64,000 nt of DNA from Platismatia glauca (taxonomy: Eukaryota; Ascomycota; Lecanoromycetes; Lecanorales; Parmeliaceae). Shown piece by piece: positions 55,002-64,000 of the stretch. The translations under genes were made by a program, and so were the position numbers. The notes beneath the pieces were generated by a model. It made no database searches. It saw nothing but the letters and a program-made list of their open reading frames with translations, and had not been told where the DNA came from. How positions within the stretch are numbered: the first letter of the stretch is position 1; the number at the start of each line of letters is the position of its first letter. The DNA is taken from positions 186,001-250,000 of the forward strand of contig OY745772.1 of assembly GCA_963556305.1 (NCBI GenBank), given 5' to 3'.

Positions 55002-57312
55002 TCATTTCGACAAGAACACATTATGCACAGTAGCAGCGTGATTCTTGAAGTGATTGACATTGTGAAGAGAGATATCACATGACGGGTGAGGGCATAAAAG
55101 TGGTGTGTCGGGGTCATAATATTTTAGATGTTTATCGTCCGTGTGCCTCCGGAGGCTGTCGATGCGTGAGAAAGATACAGTCCTTCCTTCGATTGTCAAC
55201 TCATCATCGCCGAGGCAGAAGAGGCACATAGTACTCGGTAGTATGAGGGGGACCAATTCCATAGCCTTAAAGACATCTTGCAGATCTTGAACATCGTTCG
55301 AGACTTCTTCCAAACATGTCGTGGTGTCATTCTCGACAGTGGCACCCTTGCACGCTGTTGATGCAGGATTCATATGATGAGGTTCACGTATGTGGCATAG
55401 TTCGATGAGGTTGCTAAGTGCTTCTATACGTCGATCACGTTGATTTGTTGTTGCGCCGTAAGGATCAACTCTGCTGAAGATATTGGCCAAGTTGTTTCGG
55501 GCCGTCAGGGCGTAGACTGGGAGAGTTGGAGTGTAGGTGACTAGGACGCCACATTTGTTTTGACGGATATCGTCGCTATCAATGTGATCGAAGAACCGTC
55601 CCCTTTTCTTGTGGACTGCTTCCTTGAGAAGTCTTTTGCGTAGGGATTGTCGCGAGTTTCTCAATGCCTTCATCTCCTTCTTGCGAGAATCATCTGGCTG
55701 ACCTGTGAGCCGGTAATGTTGCCCGTAGATTTCGGCGTTGAGATTCTTGATGCGTACTTCGATCGCAATGAAGTTCGGATTCGCAAGCGCAGTCTTTCGC
55801 TCCTCGGCATGTAGGCGAAGGGGTGCTCGTGGATCACGATCGATACCTATATGGCCGACAGATGCGAGCAACGAGCTTCTTGAGGGCGTTTTGAGAATAG
55901 CTGCGGCGATGTCGGTGGTGACGTATCGGTTCTGATAGAACTTCTCGTAGATAGAACTGTTAGAATGACCCATGATCTGATTTCGCTCCGCAGGAGTTGC
56001 GATCTCTATGTCTCATGTCAGCTAATCACCGTCGTTGTTGATCTCTTAAAGCACTCACTATCCACCACCTGAGCAGCCCCACGCCGAAAAGTGTAGGCAG
56101 TTACAGCAGCCCGGAAACCGGCTCCTAAGCCTAAGGCACTCATCTGAGATGCATAGGATCTATATGGTAATGCTTTCACCAGTGACGTGACAAGCCCACT
56201 TGCGGCGCGACACGCTCTGCGGAAGATAGGGCGCGGCATCCATTCGTCTTTCCATCTGAGGTGAAGAGACTCCTTGAACTCAGGTATATTGAGGCTATAG
56301 ATATCTTGAAGAGTTTGGATGTCGTGAGAGGCAAACGCGTTATCGGCAAACGCCAGACTGAGCATATGTAGAACAGGGCAGAACATGAGACAATTGTGTT
56401 CGTAAAAGACAAATGTTACACTGTCGTTTAGTAGCAGATCAGCGCGTATCCTTTAGCCACGTAGATAGCGTTACTCACGGCTTCTTCGGCTGTCGTTCGC
56501 CTTTCCAAAGCGTCACGGTCACCTCCATGAGTAATACCGTCTGACTGAAGTCTTCAGGGTCTTTGACAAGTCGCAATATCACATCTCGGTAGAGGAGAGC
56601 CTCGTCGGTTCCCCTGTAACAGCCGCTCTCGACAAGAGCACCGGGCCGCACTGTTGTCAAGGCAATCAGGAGCGTCATCAAGCTTTGTTGTACACGTTGA
56701 CGCTCCACAGGATAGGCATGTGTATCTTGCGTCCAGAGGTACATAAGAAGATAATGAAGATCGTTCTCATTGGTGGATTCTTTGCGAGAGAGCGTCGGAT
56801 CCAGGTCAAAGTCTTTCATCAGCGTTGTACGACTATACTGAACGGTACTGAGTCAGCAAATACTCTTCTAGGAAGAGTGATTTACGTACAGTGTTTATCT
56901 TCCAGATCACCTCCTGCTCCATGCTCCGACCCACATCGTCTCTATATATCATGGACCAAGATTTGATAAAGGTCAAGAGAGCGCTGAGCTTCCGCATGTT
57001 TGCGTTCTGCAGTGACCATCGAAAAAAGACTTGCAGAACTCGAAAGCTGACATTGTGGAGGCGCTCGACGGGATCAACCTCAGGGTTCCGCGGGTCTTGC
57101 AAGACTTCTTGACAGAATCTGAACCCGTGCGATCAGTTGAAAAATCTCATTGTCGATGATGATATGTACCTTTTCCACGTATTTCGCACACGCGTAATGC
57201 CCTCTTGAGTTCCCAGCGCGCGATCCGGTTTGATAATCTCATCCTCTGACTGAGCAAGAAGCCCCTGGTAATACTCGGGCCCGCGAATAGCAGCAACTGT
57301 CGTGATGTGCAT
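55002..57312 (-). CDS. DUF3435 tyrosine recombinase (Starship captain-type), right copy, apparently intact
   Basis: Five exons (57170-57312, 56890-57118, 56479-56837, 56059-56420, 55002-56005) with introns of 51-58 nt sum to 2097 nt, 698 codons without any stop. It starts MHITTVAAIRGPEYYQGLLA. Motifs: GITRVRNTWKR|FCQEVLQDP and VSFRVLQVFFRW in the DNA-binding N-terminal half; box I Arg R188 in TTVRPGALVES; YTFRRGAAQ (R356/R357); Tyr box QIMGHSNSSIYEKFYQNRY (probable nucleophile Y388). The C-terminal Cys/His region has CLFCLGDDELT, CPHPSCD and HFKNHAATVHNV. All four introns fall at the same places as in the copy at 46.5-48.8 kb. It reads leftward, so the associated element should lie at lower coordinates with its 5' end between 57313 and about 58.1 kb. 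Confidence 0.88.
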
Positions 57313-57635
57313 CGTAAAAGATGAGATAAGGATCGCGACGAAGAAGGGTTTGGGTGAGAAGAGATTGAAGTATGGGTGGACTTCAACTTGAGATAGGACG
57401 TTTGGGCTTTGATTTTTTTCATGATGACCGAGCTGTTCTTTATGTTCGCAGGATTGACTCCTTGTTTGGGCGTTAGTCGAGCTATGATGAGATGCATAAT
57501 AGAAATAGGAATAGTGTACGTCAAAAGCAGCGAGGAAGGTGCGTGGATCAAAAGTCGAAAATGAAGGTCAAGGGTGTATAAAACGGCTCTGACCGATCCG
57601 ATTCTAGCGGGTTTTCCACGTTTCCAGTACCCTTG

Positions 57636-58024
57636 CTTGGCGCTGAGGAAATCTCTCCCCCCCTATAGTCTCTGTGGTCAAACCAACGAGTACAACGTAT
57701 GGGTTGAGGACTGTTATAGACAATGACTATTCTTAACATTGCGATTCTAATGCAGTCAGAATATCTAAAGAATATTCAAATTTGAAGAAGATAGAAGGAG
57801 CTCCAAAATTGAGGCTCTCGAGCTTAAAATTTTAAAGATTCCTGCAAATTGTTATATTTTCTCTATATCTTCACGAACACTGAATATTCTTTTGATATTC
57901 TTGCTGCACTGAAATTGCAATATTACGAATACTTATTTGTGTATATAAATGTTCTACGTATAGAATATATTTGTTGATTTGACTACAGAGACTGTATGGG
58001 GGGAGAGATTTTCTCAGCGCCAAG
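57636..58024. repeat. Inverted-repeat element upstream of the right captain
   Basis: Two arms of about 60-68 bases face each other. The left begins CTTGGCGCTGAGGAAATCTC (57636) and the right ends with its near reverse complement at 58024, about 389 bases overall. Differences between arms are mostly C/T or G/A transitions, the right arm being more AT-rich. The interior is AT-rich and non-coding. It could be a MITE-like foldback or part of the 5' terminus of the Starship-like element. No clear target-site duplication was seen. Confidence 0.75.
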
Positions 58025-58174
58025 TATTCCAGAGTGTCCTGCATACCTACGCTAATATTTAAATCGCGTCAATTTAGAGTACTGCTGTAATCACGCGTTT
58101 GAATTGATCCTGTTTACAATCAGTTCCCAAGGACCATAATCTTGATCATCGTCAATTGGGTGCAGCTGTACATC

Positions 58175-58909
58175 ATGGCTCACAAGCGCTCCAGCTCTGG
58201 TCTAGATAATCATTCAAATCAGCCCAAAAAATTAGCAAGAACAGGGACAATCGTAGCAACCACCGATACGCTTCTGTCTGCAAATGCGCGCATTGTCGAG
58301 CTTGAACAACAAGTTCAAGATCTACATGCGTTCATTAATGCCAACGGACTGACGAGGGGTAAGTGTGTGTATGCAGCCCCACCGGATATGACCTAATTTG
58401 CGACAGTGGCACCTCACTCGATTCGCCAGCACATGCTTACTGGTCCTAGCGCTGCAAAGACTCTCGCGGATCAAATCGAGGCTGCTGCCAGCAAAGTCAG
58501 CAAGAAACTCTGCGAGAAGACCCTCAATGCAAGGAAAACTGGAGTCACCTCTGACGACGTGAGCGAAGCAATGATGCCCTTTCTAGATGAAGTCGAAGAG
58601 CTACGAAAACTCCCAGATAGCACAGCCATTGCATTTGATCTAGTCATGACTTTAGGTGAATACTCCTACGGTGACCTAGGGTCTGGCGGGTGTGGCTATG
58701 GTGACAGACCCTCCGATTCAGAGGTTGACGAACTCCTCGTCGAGCTTGCCACCGAGAGAAAGAAGATCGACCCCTTGTGGAAATTTACCCGCGTCCTCGG
58801 CAGACTGCAAAACATGGCTGTAAATCTGAGTGACTTTGGTATCGAAGATTTCTGCGCTCAAACCATCCACCTCTTATCTGATTGGCAGAGCGATATGCCG
58901 GTGAAATAG
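58175..58909 (+). CDS. Hypothetical coiled-coil protein, two exons
   Basis: Exon 1 (58175-58358) starts MAHKRSSSGLDNHSNQ and contains a heptad run ARIVELEQQVQDLHAFINAN. A 48-nt intron (58359-58406, GTAAGT...GACAG) leads in phase to VAPHSIRQHMLTGPSAAKTL, giving 228 residues. The rest is mainly helical (MMPFLDEVEELRKLPD, ELLVELATERKKIDPLWKFT). No family recognised. It is divergent from the right captain and would lie outside that element if the captain marks its edge. Confidence 0.55.
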
Positions 58910-60072
58910 AAATTCCCCCGAGGGCAGTGAGGTAAAAGGTCCTGCCGTCATTTCAGGATTTGGTGCACACTTTAGACTCACCAGAATCAAATTGATTGCT
59001 CCACGACATTGCTCCTACGCCTTCAACTTTCATGCTCGCCGCAGAATCTACTAAGGAGAGGGTTTCCGCTTGGACCGAAGAGCTTTCACTCCACTTATTG
59101 CCAGATGACTTTTAAAGTCGATGAATAATTTCCCAGTGTGGACACCTTCGCCCTGGCATGAGAATTACCTGGCCGATAGGTATCAGAAGGCGTGGCGTTG
59201 CTACAACCATTAGCTAGCCATATTCACCATAGTGCATCTGGCTCGGTGGGAGGATATAGCCTGCACTTGCTCCCATAGAAATCTCCATCCTCTTCTGCCA
59301 ACATGATCGTACCATTATCATCCTGACTCTTATAGGGCTCAAAGTTATGCTCAGAGGCAGGGTGAAGAGTCAGACTCATTCCACTCCCCTGGTCTTGCCG
59401 TTGGCCGTGACAGAAAAAGCTTATTAGACCATAGATGCTTAAGAAGGCTGAATCGATATTTCCGAAACGCTCCGAGAGCCTGCCTATATAGCATTAGACC
59501 AGATGGCTGGATACACGAGGTAGTTGAAACCCTCCATCATCCATCATCAACAGACCTTACGCTCTGGGCGAAAGTCTAAAAATACTATCTTTCAAGGTGG
59601 GTAGTTTGCGAAATGTACTCTACAAGGCATGATGGTTCATGATAAGTCCATAACGTAGGAAGAGCAGACGCTACATGAGCGGCAGGAAAGACAATTGGGA
59701 AGAACCGCGGCAGGTTTCTCGACGGGGTCGGGATGTGCACGTTCTCGGCGAGATATTCCAAGGCGAGGACTTTTGATGCTTCCGAGTACAAGATCAAAAG
59801 AGACGCATCCGACGATCTACAACATATGACGGAAGAAAGGGACGTTGCTAGGGAAGTAGCAGGCATTTTCATTTCTGGTTCTCCTCAAATCACAATACTC
59901 GTGTTGCAGCCGGCGTCTTGATATAATTCCCTTATTTTGATAATGTCTGTCAAATATTACTGAGACGATGACAATGTATTCAATCTCGTATTCATGATGA
60001 CCTTGTGTCAGCATGCCGCTCGTGCTTGTCTCACAGCATGTCCGTATCTATCTTCCTCGTGCCCCTTTCCTT
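58910..60072. other. No recognisable gene
   Basis: No frame with motifs or splice structure. It lies between the last accessory-type gene and the first ordinary-looking chromosomal gene. Confidence 0.4.
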
Positions 60073-61608
60073 TCACAGTTGCTCGGTTCCTTGCTCCACA
60101 CATGATGTATCCATATTTCGATCCCCCGAATTCATTTCTGAGGCTGTATCGTCTGGTGCGTTCATCTCACGATCTGGCTGATGATCGGGACCACGCAAGC
60201 TTGCTCTGCGGCTAGAGCATCTCGATCCTGCATGGTCTGGACGGCCTTCGTCTTCGTTTCGTTGCTCGGACACATGTGAACTCGATCTGTGACCGGAAGA
60301 TCTTGAGCGTGTCTCCACATCCTCGTGCCTATCGCCATCCTCCACACTGCGATCGACACCGCCACGTCCTTCATCTTCTGAACAGCGCCGTTCTCCATCG
60401 GCATGAGGAGCAGAACCAGATGATCCATCAACGTCGCTACCGGAGCGCTTTCGCTCAGAAGCTTTCTTCGAACTCGCCAACGATGGCAGCACATCAATGA
60501 CCTGAGGATCCTGCAAGGTCTGGCCAAGCATAGCAGTGCGTATCATACCAGACGAGAGGCTACTCTTTACGCACCTCACCGGATACGCACGCCGATAGAG
60601 CTTTCGCCCACGGCTCACACTTCTCGACGCAGGTCGATATATTGGTGGAGGCTTCTGTCCAGGGCTTGAACCAGAGCTCCGATCTTGAGTCTGCTCCTTT
60701 GCGAGCGAAGTACTCTCTTGAGATGTACTGCTCGCGAGATTCATACTTGAAGCGCCGTCCGAAACCCCTCTGTCGGCTTGTGGACCAGGACCGCAATCCA
60801 CCACTCCATGTGTCAGCTCCATGCCATCTTCCTCATGTCTATTCCCTGCCGCACTCTTACTTCCTTTATATCTCATGATACACAAGTAGATCAGGAGAGG
60901 TACTAACATAAGGGCTATGATCGCGAAGAGGGTCCCGACAACCGCATCCGCTTTCGCACAGCGCAAGCGATCCATGCCCTTGGGGTGGACGCAGGAACGG
61001 GCCGAGGATGCGCCATCGTGGCCGTGGCTGTGGCCATTACCGCCGACGGGTAGATGCCCCCCGGAGCCATGATGGGGTGGGTGGCCTGGTGTGTAGCCCG
61101 GTAGCAAAGCTTTGGGTGGCTTCCATCCGGATTTGGGCGTGGGTAGTTTCGGTATCTTCGGGGACTTCGGTGTGCCTGGCGACGAGCCTCCGGTCCCAGG
61201 CCCTGCCTTGGGCGCCGAGGGCTTACTCGACGACCCTGACGAAGAGCCTGAAGAATAATCAGCTTTGGGCGCTACAACCTCAGATCTCCTCCAAGACCGC
61301 CGACTCCCCAACGACAAGGGCGATCGCGAAGACGACGGAAGAGACTCGGGCGCCGAGGCCTGGCTCCAGAGGACCCAACTCCCAAACTTACCGGAATTCG
61401 AAGACCCGGACGAACCTCGAGACGGACTCGAGGATGAAACCGATGAGCCGCTCGACGACGAACTTCCTCCGCCGCCTCCCCGCCTTCGCTGCAGGAAGCC
61501 AAGAAGCCTGTAATGGTAGCGATCGTTGGGGAAGGGATCGAGCTGCGCTCCCTCGGGGAGGAGTTCGTGCTTGGTTCTGCCAAAGGCAGGGCGCGACTGC
61601 GTTTCCAT
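60073..61608 (-). CDS. Single-pass membrane protein with Ser/Gly-rich low-complexity region
   Basis: The frame extends to 61806, but the extra part begins with a Leu run encoded by a (CTT)n microsatellite, so the ATG at 61608 (METQSRPAFGRTKHELLPEG) is preferred, giving 511 residues. A Ser/Gly/Pro-rich segment is followed by a His/Gly stretch (GNGHSHGHDG), one transmembrane helix (VVGTLFAIIALMLVPLLIYL), then a basic and acidic Ser/Asp/Glu-rich tail. Function unknown. GC-rich codon use contrasts with genes left of 58 kb. Confidence 0.6.
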   Translation of the reverse strand: METQSRPAFGRTKHELLPEGAQLDPFPNDRYHYRLLGFLQRRRGGGGGSSSSSGSSVSSSSPSRGSSGSSNSGKFGSWVLWSQASAPESLPSSSRSPLSLGSRRSWRRSEVVAPKADYSSGSSSGSSSKPSAPKAGPGTGGSSPGTPKSPKIPKLPTPKSGWKPPKALLPGYTPGHPPHHGSGGHLPVGGNGHSHGHDGASSARSCVHPKGMDRLRCAKADAVVGTLFAIIALMLVPLLIYLCIMRYKGSKSAAGNRHEEDGMELTHGVVDCGPGPQADRGVSDGASSMNLASSTSQESTSLAKEQTQDRSSGSSPGQKPPPIYRPASRSVSRGRKLYRRAYPVRCVKSSLSSGMIRTAMLGQTLQDPQVIDVLPSLASSKKASERKRSGSDVDGSSGSAPHADGERRCSEDEGRGGVDRSVEDGDRHEDVETRSRSSGHRSSSHVSEQRNEDEGRPDHAGSRCSSRRASLRGPDHQPDREMNAPDDTASEMNSGDRNMDTSCVEQGTEQL

Positions 61609-61769
61609 CGTCAACGTCAGACTTTTTTCGTGTTCGAGACGTGAGCGCGGTGTCGCGGATGATGATGATGGATGCTTCAGTCCCAGGCGCACTGGATGGT
61701 CAAACGACGAGGCGAGATGCGGATAGAGATGTACAGTGTCATTGTAGAAAGCGTTTCGCAAACAGTCCA

Positions 61770-61800
61770 GAAGAAGAGAAAGAAGAAGAAGAAGAAGAAG
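61770..61800. repeat. (GAA)n microsatellite
   Basis: Ten or so GAA/AAG units with one interruption, in the 5' region of the membrane-protein gene. Confidence 0.85.
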
Positions 61801-62215
61801 TACCAAGCACTCAGAAACCCCCCGTATCGAAAAACCCGCTCCAAACCCCTCACCATCTCAAATCCTCCCCTTTCCCCCATTGTGGATCCCAACCCAAGCC
61901 CCCCCGCTCAAACCCCCTCATCCAGCCCCCCTCGCCCACGAATCTCGCCCAGCCAGAACAGCAACGCGGGAAACGCGCCATCTTTCGCAATCACGCATCA
62001 TCGGTGGAGGAATCATTGGAGACGGAACCTGACGCTGCCGGCTAGCGATACCTACCTAATGCTTGCTTTTCAGATTGGTGCGGGCGCTGCGGTCGTGCGT
62101 CGTGCATGCCGGTGTGGCGTGTGCGGTGGTTTTCACTGACGGGTTGAGAGATGAGGGGGAGGTCTTGCGCGCGAAAGCCATAGGGGGAGAGTGCAGTGCG
62201 TGCGGATCGGAGGTC

Positions 62216-62250
62216 TGAGAGAGAGAGAGAGAGAGAGAGGAAGAGAGAGA
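62216..62250. repeat. (GA)n microsatellite
   Basis: A dinucleotide GA run of about 12 units with minor interruptions, non-coding. Confidence 0.85.
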
Positions 62251-62730
62251 GCACGAGGAGGGGACTTGCGCCAAAAGCGGGATGTGAGCTTGGTAGATTC
62301 GCGGCGATGCCGGGAGTCTCGAGTCAGGTACGCGTTTCGGCGACGTGTGAATAATACGATAAATAAGACGCGGGAAATTAAGTATAGACGAGCGATGGTG
62401 TGTGCTTTTGTCTGTTTCCGGTGAATGAGAGAGAGAGCGGTAGCTTATACATTATTACACGACGTGACTTGACCCCGTTACCCTCGCCTGCCACGACGCC
62501 GCGAAGGAAGGAAGAAATACCACCGAAACCCACCCCGACACCGTCCCATCGTAAAAGAGTGACACCTCATTACCCAGCCCGCATCACCTCAAGCTCCCGT
62601 ATCCCACACAACCTCCTCGCCCCTCCCACCCCCGCTTCTCCCCTCCGCTCATCTCCCTTCCCCACACCCATTACCCACTCCACCCCTTGACCTCCACCCC
62701 CCTTCCCCTCGCCCACGACCAACCAACCCC

Positions 62731-62964
62731 CTACGTCTCCCCCCTCGGCCGAAACTCCCCCGCCATCTCCTTCCCGTTCAAATTCCTCCTCTCGTTCGCC
62801 TTCTTGAGCGCCAGCAGCTCGGGGATGCTCCGCGCGTTGAGCGTGGCGCCCTTGGGGACGAGGACGTCGTCGGGTTCCGGCACGGCGACGGGAGCGGGGG
62901 CGGCGAGGGGGAGGAGGGGGGCGAAGAGGAGGAGGAGGAGGGGGGCGAGGAGGGCGGTGCGCAT
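62731..62964 (-). CDS. Small secreted protein
   Basis: 77 codons with a strong signal peptide (MRTALLAPLLLLLFAPLLPL, likely cleaved after the AAPAPVA region) and a short mature part (GATLNARSIPELLALKKANE, then a GEFRPRG tail) without Cys. The ATG follows a long A- and C-rich leader ending CAAAAACA, an excellent fungal start context. Could be a secreted peptide or precursor; function unknown. Confidence 0.55.
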   Translation of the reverse strand: MRTALLAPLLLLLFAPLLPLAAPAPVAVPEPDDVLVPKGATLNARSIPELLALKKANERRNLNGKEMAGEFRPRGET

Positions 62965-64000
62965 TGTTTTTGGTGGTTGGTGTTGTTTTTTGGTGGATTG
63001 TGGGATGTGGAGGTCGGAGGATGTTGGGGTTTGGGTTTGTGAGTGGATGGTGCCGGTGTGATGTATTTTTTTGACGATAGCTCTGTACTCGGTATCGTCC
63101 AGCGACTATAGATTATCCTGCCGACGACAAAGAATCCCTCCGTACGGATGAACGAGGACTCCAGACAAAGAAAAAAGGCAGGGACTGAGAAAACCAGCCA
63201 GCAGAAGAACGACACAACCCTCGCGGGCCCAAAGGCACAGCAGCGCACAGCCATCTTGTACTCACCACCACCGATCCCCCCAACAAAACACCTCCATGTT
63301 GGCCGGTAGCGTCACAACCCCTCGCCCGCGTCCGTCCAGTCCCCTCCTCGCGCGCCGTTCGCAACCCTAGCCCGCTCCAGGCACAAGGCACATCATCTGA
63401 AACCGGTCAAGGCCGCGAACCCCCTCGACCGCACCACTCAGGTGCGCGGGAGGGGGACGGGCGCGCATTTTCTGCGACGCGGTGTCGGACGCCGTCGACT
63501 GCATCGGGGCGATGGCGTCGGCGCCAAGGGGGGGGAATACGGGGTATTTAAAGTACGCGCCGCCTTCGAGTCGGTTTCGGATTTTCGGATCGGGGGTTGG
63601 GCACTTGGCACGGTGGGAGTGCCAAGAGGTCTAAAGATACCTCGGTGCCATCTGCCTACTCCTGAACCATGCACATTCCTACCAGGCCACTCTCTTGTCT
63701 GCGTGCAGACGCCGTGGGATCAAGGTGGCCGTCTATATCTATATCTACCACAAATTCCATAACATGTCATGTCGCATGTTGAGCAGGGCCGGAAGCATCG
63801 AGGCCCCGTTTGCGGACGTCGTCATTGGCCGCGGACGGCCTCTGCATGATGAAGCCGTGAGGTGAGAAAGTCATGGCGCTTGATATTGATATTGATATCA
63901 AAGAGATGTTATTGTAATAATAGGTACTCTACCAGTACGCTGAGGGTTTGAAGAACTGGTCGGGTAAGTTGTAAGTGGAGAAGTGGGTGGTGCTACGGTC
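62965..64000. other. Intergenic, GC-rich, no supported gene
   Basis: Frames here are long only because of high GC. No motif, consistent splice structure or repeat was found. Confidence 0.4.

Noticed and set aside
61609..61806. N-terminal Leu-rich extension of the 60-61.8 kb membrane protein as a signal peptide
   Set aside because: The Leu run is encoded by a (CTT)n microsatellite and is followed by a non-signal-like stretch. The internal ATG at 61608 starts a more typical sequ­ence.
61008..62139. Long + strand frames opposite the membrane-protein gene
   Set aside because: They are antisense shadows with composition-driven length (GC-rich, Pro/Arg-rich) and no motif.
62400..63762. Several GC-rich + strand frames at the right end
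   Set aside because: Biased composition (Pro, Arg, Gly), no motif, and overlap with the better supported small secreted protein on the other strand.
1..64000. CRISPR arrays, rRNA and tRNA genes
   Set aside because: No regularly spaced direct repeats or recognisable rRNA sequence were seen; tRNA detection by eye is limited and would need a dedicated scan.

Overview
The window looks like a gene-poor, transposon-rich accessory region of a filamentous ascomycete (Pezizomycotina). Three things point there. Genes are broken by many short introns of about 48-90 nt with GTNNGY-type donors. Several families typical of that group are present: an EST1/SMG7-like protein, a RING plus patatin protein, DUF3435 tyrosine recombinases, DUF7924 proteins and COMT-type O-methyltransferases. 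Many decayed genes carry CAA/CAG/CGA to TAA/TAG/TGA changes, as left by RIP-type C-to-T mutation. No tRNA, rRNA or CRISPR array was recognised.

Layout. 0.2-2.6 kb: a spliced DDE integrase gene of the KRBA2/SCAND3-like (Ginger-related) type, followed by a CCATGG-rich foldback. 3.7-5.9 kb (-): EST1-like gene with one in-frame stop. 7.3-11.1 kb: a Ngaro/DIRS-type retrotransposon (gag, RT, RNase H, tyrosine recombinase) broken by C-to-T stops. 11.5-12.6 kb: F-box-like gene. 12.75-16.1 kb (-): RING-patatin phospholipase with two frameshifts. 17-22.4 kb: four small unrecognised genes, several with coiled coils. 25.4-27.3 kb (-): broken ferric reductase, divergent from an intact MADS-box-like gene. 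28.7-32 kb: three hypothetical genes. 32.7-41 kb: O-methyltransferase remnant, second MADS-box-like gene, intact PD-(D/E)XK-like gene, decayed short-chain dehydrogenase, serine-hydrolase stub, DUF7924 fragment and truncated Copia element. 42.1-43.6 kb (-): intact five-exon O-methyltransferase. 44-46 kb: RIP-riddled DUF7924 gene. 46.5-48.8 kb and 55.0-57.3 kb (-): two DUF3435 recombinases with C-terminal zinc-finger-like regions, the type called Starship captains. 49.3-50.2 kb: very AT-rich block. 57.6-58.0 kb: inverted-repeat element. From about 60 kb the sequence becomes GC-richer and resembles ordinary chromosome, with a membrane protein and a small secreted protein.

How it fits together. 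Starships are giant fungal transposons whose first gene is a DUF3435 captain reading inward from the 5' edge; patatin-like and ferric-reductase genes are recurrent cargo. Both captains here read leftward, so their elements, if preserved, would extend to lower coordinates, over the region holding those cargo-type genes. I infer one or two partly degraded, possibly nested Starship-like elements. The right-hand captain (698 codons, five exons, no stop) looks intact. Element ends and target-site duplications could not be proven by eye.
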